Source: Sporobacter sp963677825
GTDB taxonomy: Bacteria; Bacillota; Clostridia; Oscillospirales; Oscillospiraceae
DNA length: 64,000 bases
Direction: 5' to 3'
Assembly (NCBI GenBank): GCA_963677825.2
Contig: CAXXEF010000001.1
Location: forward strand, 496,001-560,000
Below, piece after piece: positions 61,761-64,000 of the stretch. Position 1 is the stretch's first letter, and each line of letters opens with the position of its first letter. Under the pieces are notes generated by a model, which worked only from the letters and a program-made list of their open reading frames with translations, did not search any database and was not told where the DNA came from. Made by a program: the position numbers and the translations under genes.

Positions 61761-61850
61761 CTTTGCCCAAAAAGGTGTTGCGCTTTAGGTCACGTGAAAT
61801 AATTCAGCACTGTCGTTATGACGGTAGTGGCTTATCAGTCTTTGTGACAA

Positions 61851-61883
61851 GCTGAGGCCGCCGTTTTCACGGCGGCCTCAGCA
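61851..61883 (-). terminator. Hairpin after the ene-reductase gene
   Basis: GCTGAGGCCGCCG and CGGCGGCCTCAGC pair perfectly over 13 bp. A second, wobble-rich hairpin lies at 61808-61829. Neither has a clear T run on the minus strand, but tandem stems here probably end the converging gene. Confidence 0.6.
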
Positions 61884-61905
61884 CGATGCTTTATATACGA
61901 GCGTA

Positions 61906-63852
61906 TCAGCGCCCGATGTTTCTTGCCACGAAATAAGCCATGCTGGTCGCGTTCATAATGTTACGGGGCGTCAGACAATCGCCGATGGGATAATAGTCCG
62001 TTGCGGCCTGACTGAGCGCGGCGGCTTCCTGCTGCAGCGGTGTCTGCCCGACGGCGTATATGACGGTGTCCGCTTCAAACAGCTTCTCCCCTTCCGGCGT
62101 CTGACACAGTACGCCGGCATCGGTGATTTTTAGCGCTTTTGTATTAAAATTAATATCGACATGATGCTTTTTAATTTCCACGTCGAGTGCCTTGACGTGC
62201 AGGTTGTTGCCGCCGTGGTTGATTTCGCCCGCCATCTCAACAATCGTCACTTTTCTGCCGAGCATTGCCAGGTAGATCCCCAGCTCGACCCCGACGAGAC
62301 CGGCACCCATAATCACAACAGACTGCCCAACTGCTTCGGGATGGATATAGGCGTGTTCGCCACTGATCACATGATCGCCGTCGATGCCGTCAATGGGCGG
62401 CTTAAACGGGCGGGTACCCAGTGCACAGATCAATACGTCTGCGCCGATTGATTCGGCGTATTCCGGCGTGACTGGCGTGCTGAGACGGATATCGACGCCG
62501 AGCTGGGCCGCTTTACCGGCCTGCCGGTCAAGGTACTGATCAAGCCGCGTTTTAAACGGTACGTTGCTTTCACAGCGCAGCACGCCTCCGAGCCGGTCTG
62601 TCTTCTCGCAAAGGATCACGTCGTGACCGCGTTCGGCGCTCGTGATGGCAGCCTGCATACCGGCGACGCCGCCGCCGGCGATGAGTACTTTCTTTTTTTC
62701 AGCAGCGGGAATAACATACGCCATCTCCGCCTCCCGACCTGCTTCGGGGTTGATCGCGCAGTGGAACTGCCCGTTTGAAACAAGATTTGAAAAGCAGTTT
62801 AGGCATTTTAAGCATTTATTGATTTCGTCACCCTTGCCGGTACGAATTTTCCGCGGGATATCCGGGTCGGCGATCAGCCCTCTGGCAATCTCCACGACAT
62901 CGGCCTTCCCTGTGGCGATGATCTCTTCCATCATATCGGGATCGCTGAGCGCGCCGACCGTCGCTACGGCACAGTCGACATGCTTTTTAATCTCCGCGGC
63001 AAAGCCGACGTTGCAGCCGTCCGGCAGGAACATGCTCGGATGCGTGACCGTGAACACTTCATCGACCTCATGGTTGCCGGCCGATACGTGCAGCAGGTCA
63101 ATATGCGGTTCGACTTGCTTGGCAAACTTGATGCCTTCTTCGATGCCGTAGCCGCCGTCGTAGCATTCGCTGCCGCTGATGCGCAGCTCGATAGGAAAGC
63201 GCGGACCGACGGCTGTTCGGATCGCTTTCAGTATTTCTATGGCGATTCGGGAACGGTTTTCGATGTCCGGGCCTCCCCACTTGTCCTTGCGGGTGTTGTA
63301 CGTCGGCGATAGAAACTGCGATATCAGCCACCCATGTCCGCCGTGGACTGTTACCATGCCGAATCCGCAGGACTTGGCAAACGCCGCGCCTTTGGCAAAT
63401 TTATCGACGATATGCCAGATAATCTCTTCCGGCATTTCCAAGATCGGGCGGCCATCGATCTCACCGGCAACAGGGCCGTACGCAATGCCGGAGCCGCCTT
63501 CATAGCGATTGGCGACGTTACCGCCGTGCTGAAGTTCGGCCGTGCAGACGGCGCCGTGCCGGCGGACGGCATCGGTGATACGAAACAGCGGGAACTTCGT
63601 ATACGGATTGTCAAGACGGGTTGCAAACTGTGCGCCTGTACCGTACTCCCCGTCAACATTGCATTCACCGACAGCGACACAGGCGGCCCCGCCGATCGCT
63701 TTACGCTCGTAATAGAATGCCGCTTCGGGCGGCAAGATGTTTTCTTCGCCCATATCCTGATAGCCGGTGGGTGATGCAAATATTCTGTTTTTAAACATCG
63801 TACCGCGTAGGATTATAGGTTTGAACAAGTTCTCGTATTTGGTCTCGCTCAT
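61906..63852 (-). CDS. FMN/FAD/4Fe-4S ene-reductase (2-enoate reductase/2,4-dienoyl-CoA reductase family)
   Basis: 648 residues. Residues 1-340 are an old-yellow-enzyme FMN barrel (FKPIILRGTMFKNRIFASPT, TVHGGHGWLISQFLSPTYN, ELRISGSECYDGGYGIEEG, EIARGLIADPDIPRKI). A cluster motif CLKCLNC plus a later Cys at FHCAIN (about 345-365) binds [4Fe-4S]. The rest is an FAD/NAD(P)-binding half: VLIAGGGVAGMQAAITSAERG and VVIMGAGLVGVELGIYLAML. Relatives reduce C=C bonds of enoates, dienoyl-CoA, or bile-acid intermediates. It faces the glycyl radical enzyme locus and could act in the same pathway, but co-regulation is not shown by the sequence. Confidence 0.92.
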   Translation of the reverse strand: MSETKYENLFKPIILRGTMFKNRIFASPTGYQDMGEENILPPEAAFYYERKAIGGAACVAVGECNVDGEYGTGAQFATRLDNPYTKFPLFRITDAVRRHGAVCTAELQHGGNVANRYEGGSGIAYGPVAGEIDGRPILEMPEEIIWHIVDKFAKGAAFAKSCGFGMVTVHGGHGWLISQFLSPTYNTRKDKWGGPDIENRSRIAIEILKAIRTAVGPRFPIELRISGSECYDGGYGIEEGIKFAKQVEPHIDLLHVSAGNHEVDEVFTVTHPSMFLPDGCNVGFAAEIKKHVDCAVATVGALSDPDMMEEIIATGKADVVEIARGLIADPDIPRKIRTGKGDEINKCLKCLNCFSNLVSNGQFHCAINPEAGREAEMAYVIPAAEKKKVLIAGGGVAGMQAAITSAERGHDVILCEKTDRLGGVLRCESNVPFKTRLDQYLDRQAGKAAQLGVDIRLSTPVTPEYAESIGADVLICALGTRPFKPPIDGIDGDHVISGEHAYIHPEAVGQSVVIMGAGLVGVELGIYLAMLGRKVTIVEMAGEINHGGNNLHVKALDVEIKKHHVDINFNTKALKITDAGVLCQTPEGEKLFEADTVIYAVGQTPLQQEAAALSQAATDYYPIGDCLTPRNIMNATSMAYFVARNIGR

Positions 63853-64000
63853 TTTTGTACCGGCGCGCTAAAACACGCTTATCCTTTCCGTTGTCACTGC
63901 TTACACATGGACTTAATATGCATTTACAGAATTCTGTGCCAGCGTTCCGCAACCCGGTATAGGTGCATTTCCGTCCGTCATCGGTATAGCGTTTTGTATC
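63853..64000. other. Upstream region of the ene-reductase gene
   Basis: 148 bp to the window edge with no credible gene. The ribosome site of the ene-reductase is weak (GGTAC before ATG 63852; GGAAAGGA lies too far upstream). Confidence 0.4.

Overview
The window looks like a chromosomal segment of an anaerobic, Gram-positive-type bacterium of the class Clostridia (Bacillota) with fairly high GC for that group. The grounds are sigma-A type promoters with 17-bp spacers, strong AGGAGG-like ribosome sites, a CIRCE element ahead of groES-groEL, many lipoproteins with lipoboxes, an S-layer homology (SLH) surface protein, a glycyl radical enzyme, an iron-sulfur flavin ene-reductase, and corrinoid and nickel-cofactor genes. 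I cannot name the genus. No phage, transposon, CRISPR array or rRNA is visible. Most genes end at strong hairpin terminators, many of them shared by convergent genes.

Layout. 1-2226: the tail of an unknown gene, then a minus-strand trio (small DUF6054-like protein, barrel-only amidohydrolase, sugar isomerase-type barrel). 2290-6465: a cobalamin riboswitch with terminator controlling cobT-cobU-cobS-cobU-like-cobC-cobO, which attach the lower ligand and adenosylate corrinoids. 6490-9550: larE-larB-larC for the nickel-pincer nucleotide cofactor, behind its own promoter, an operator-like dyad and a strongly folded leader RNA that I do not recognise. 9618-12799: a GNAT acetyltransferase, an HTH/hydrolase/DUF4180 operon and a patatin. 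13131-15680: modABC molybdate transport. 15741-19053: a lipoprotein, a frameshifted methyltransferase, a ferritin-like/CCC1 metal transporter and a thioesterase. 19160-24973: a 1731-residue secreted repeat protein and a small lipoprotein. 25121-29303: tRNA-Ser, Smr protein, folA-thyA, DUF362 ferredoxin protein, rRNA methyltransferase. 29462-35332: an Lgt-like enzyme overlapping a lipoprotein gene, groES-groEL, a beta-propeller lipoprotein. 35374-40960: a DacF-like protein that has lost all its catalytic motifs, then a helix-hairpin-helix protein, a two-component system and an O-acetylhomoserine sulfhydrylase-type gene. 41087-46670: xpt with a BMP-family nucleoside ABC transporter. 47074-55359: tRNA-Gln and a 2577-residue SLH surface protein.

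55559-63852 is the most unusual part: a PucR/CdaR-type regulator diverges from a glycyl radical enzyme, followed by a LysR regulator and an orphan substrate-binding lipoprotein, and faced by a flavin/iron-sulfur ene-reductase. The glycyl radical enzyme has the radical glycine and a catalytic cysteine, but the usual Cys-x-Glu is Cys-Val-Tyr-Pro-Cys and no activating enzyme is present. I infer a catabolic locus of unknown substrate. It and the structured leader of the lar operon are the best candidates for undescribed biology here.
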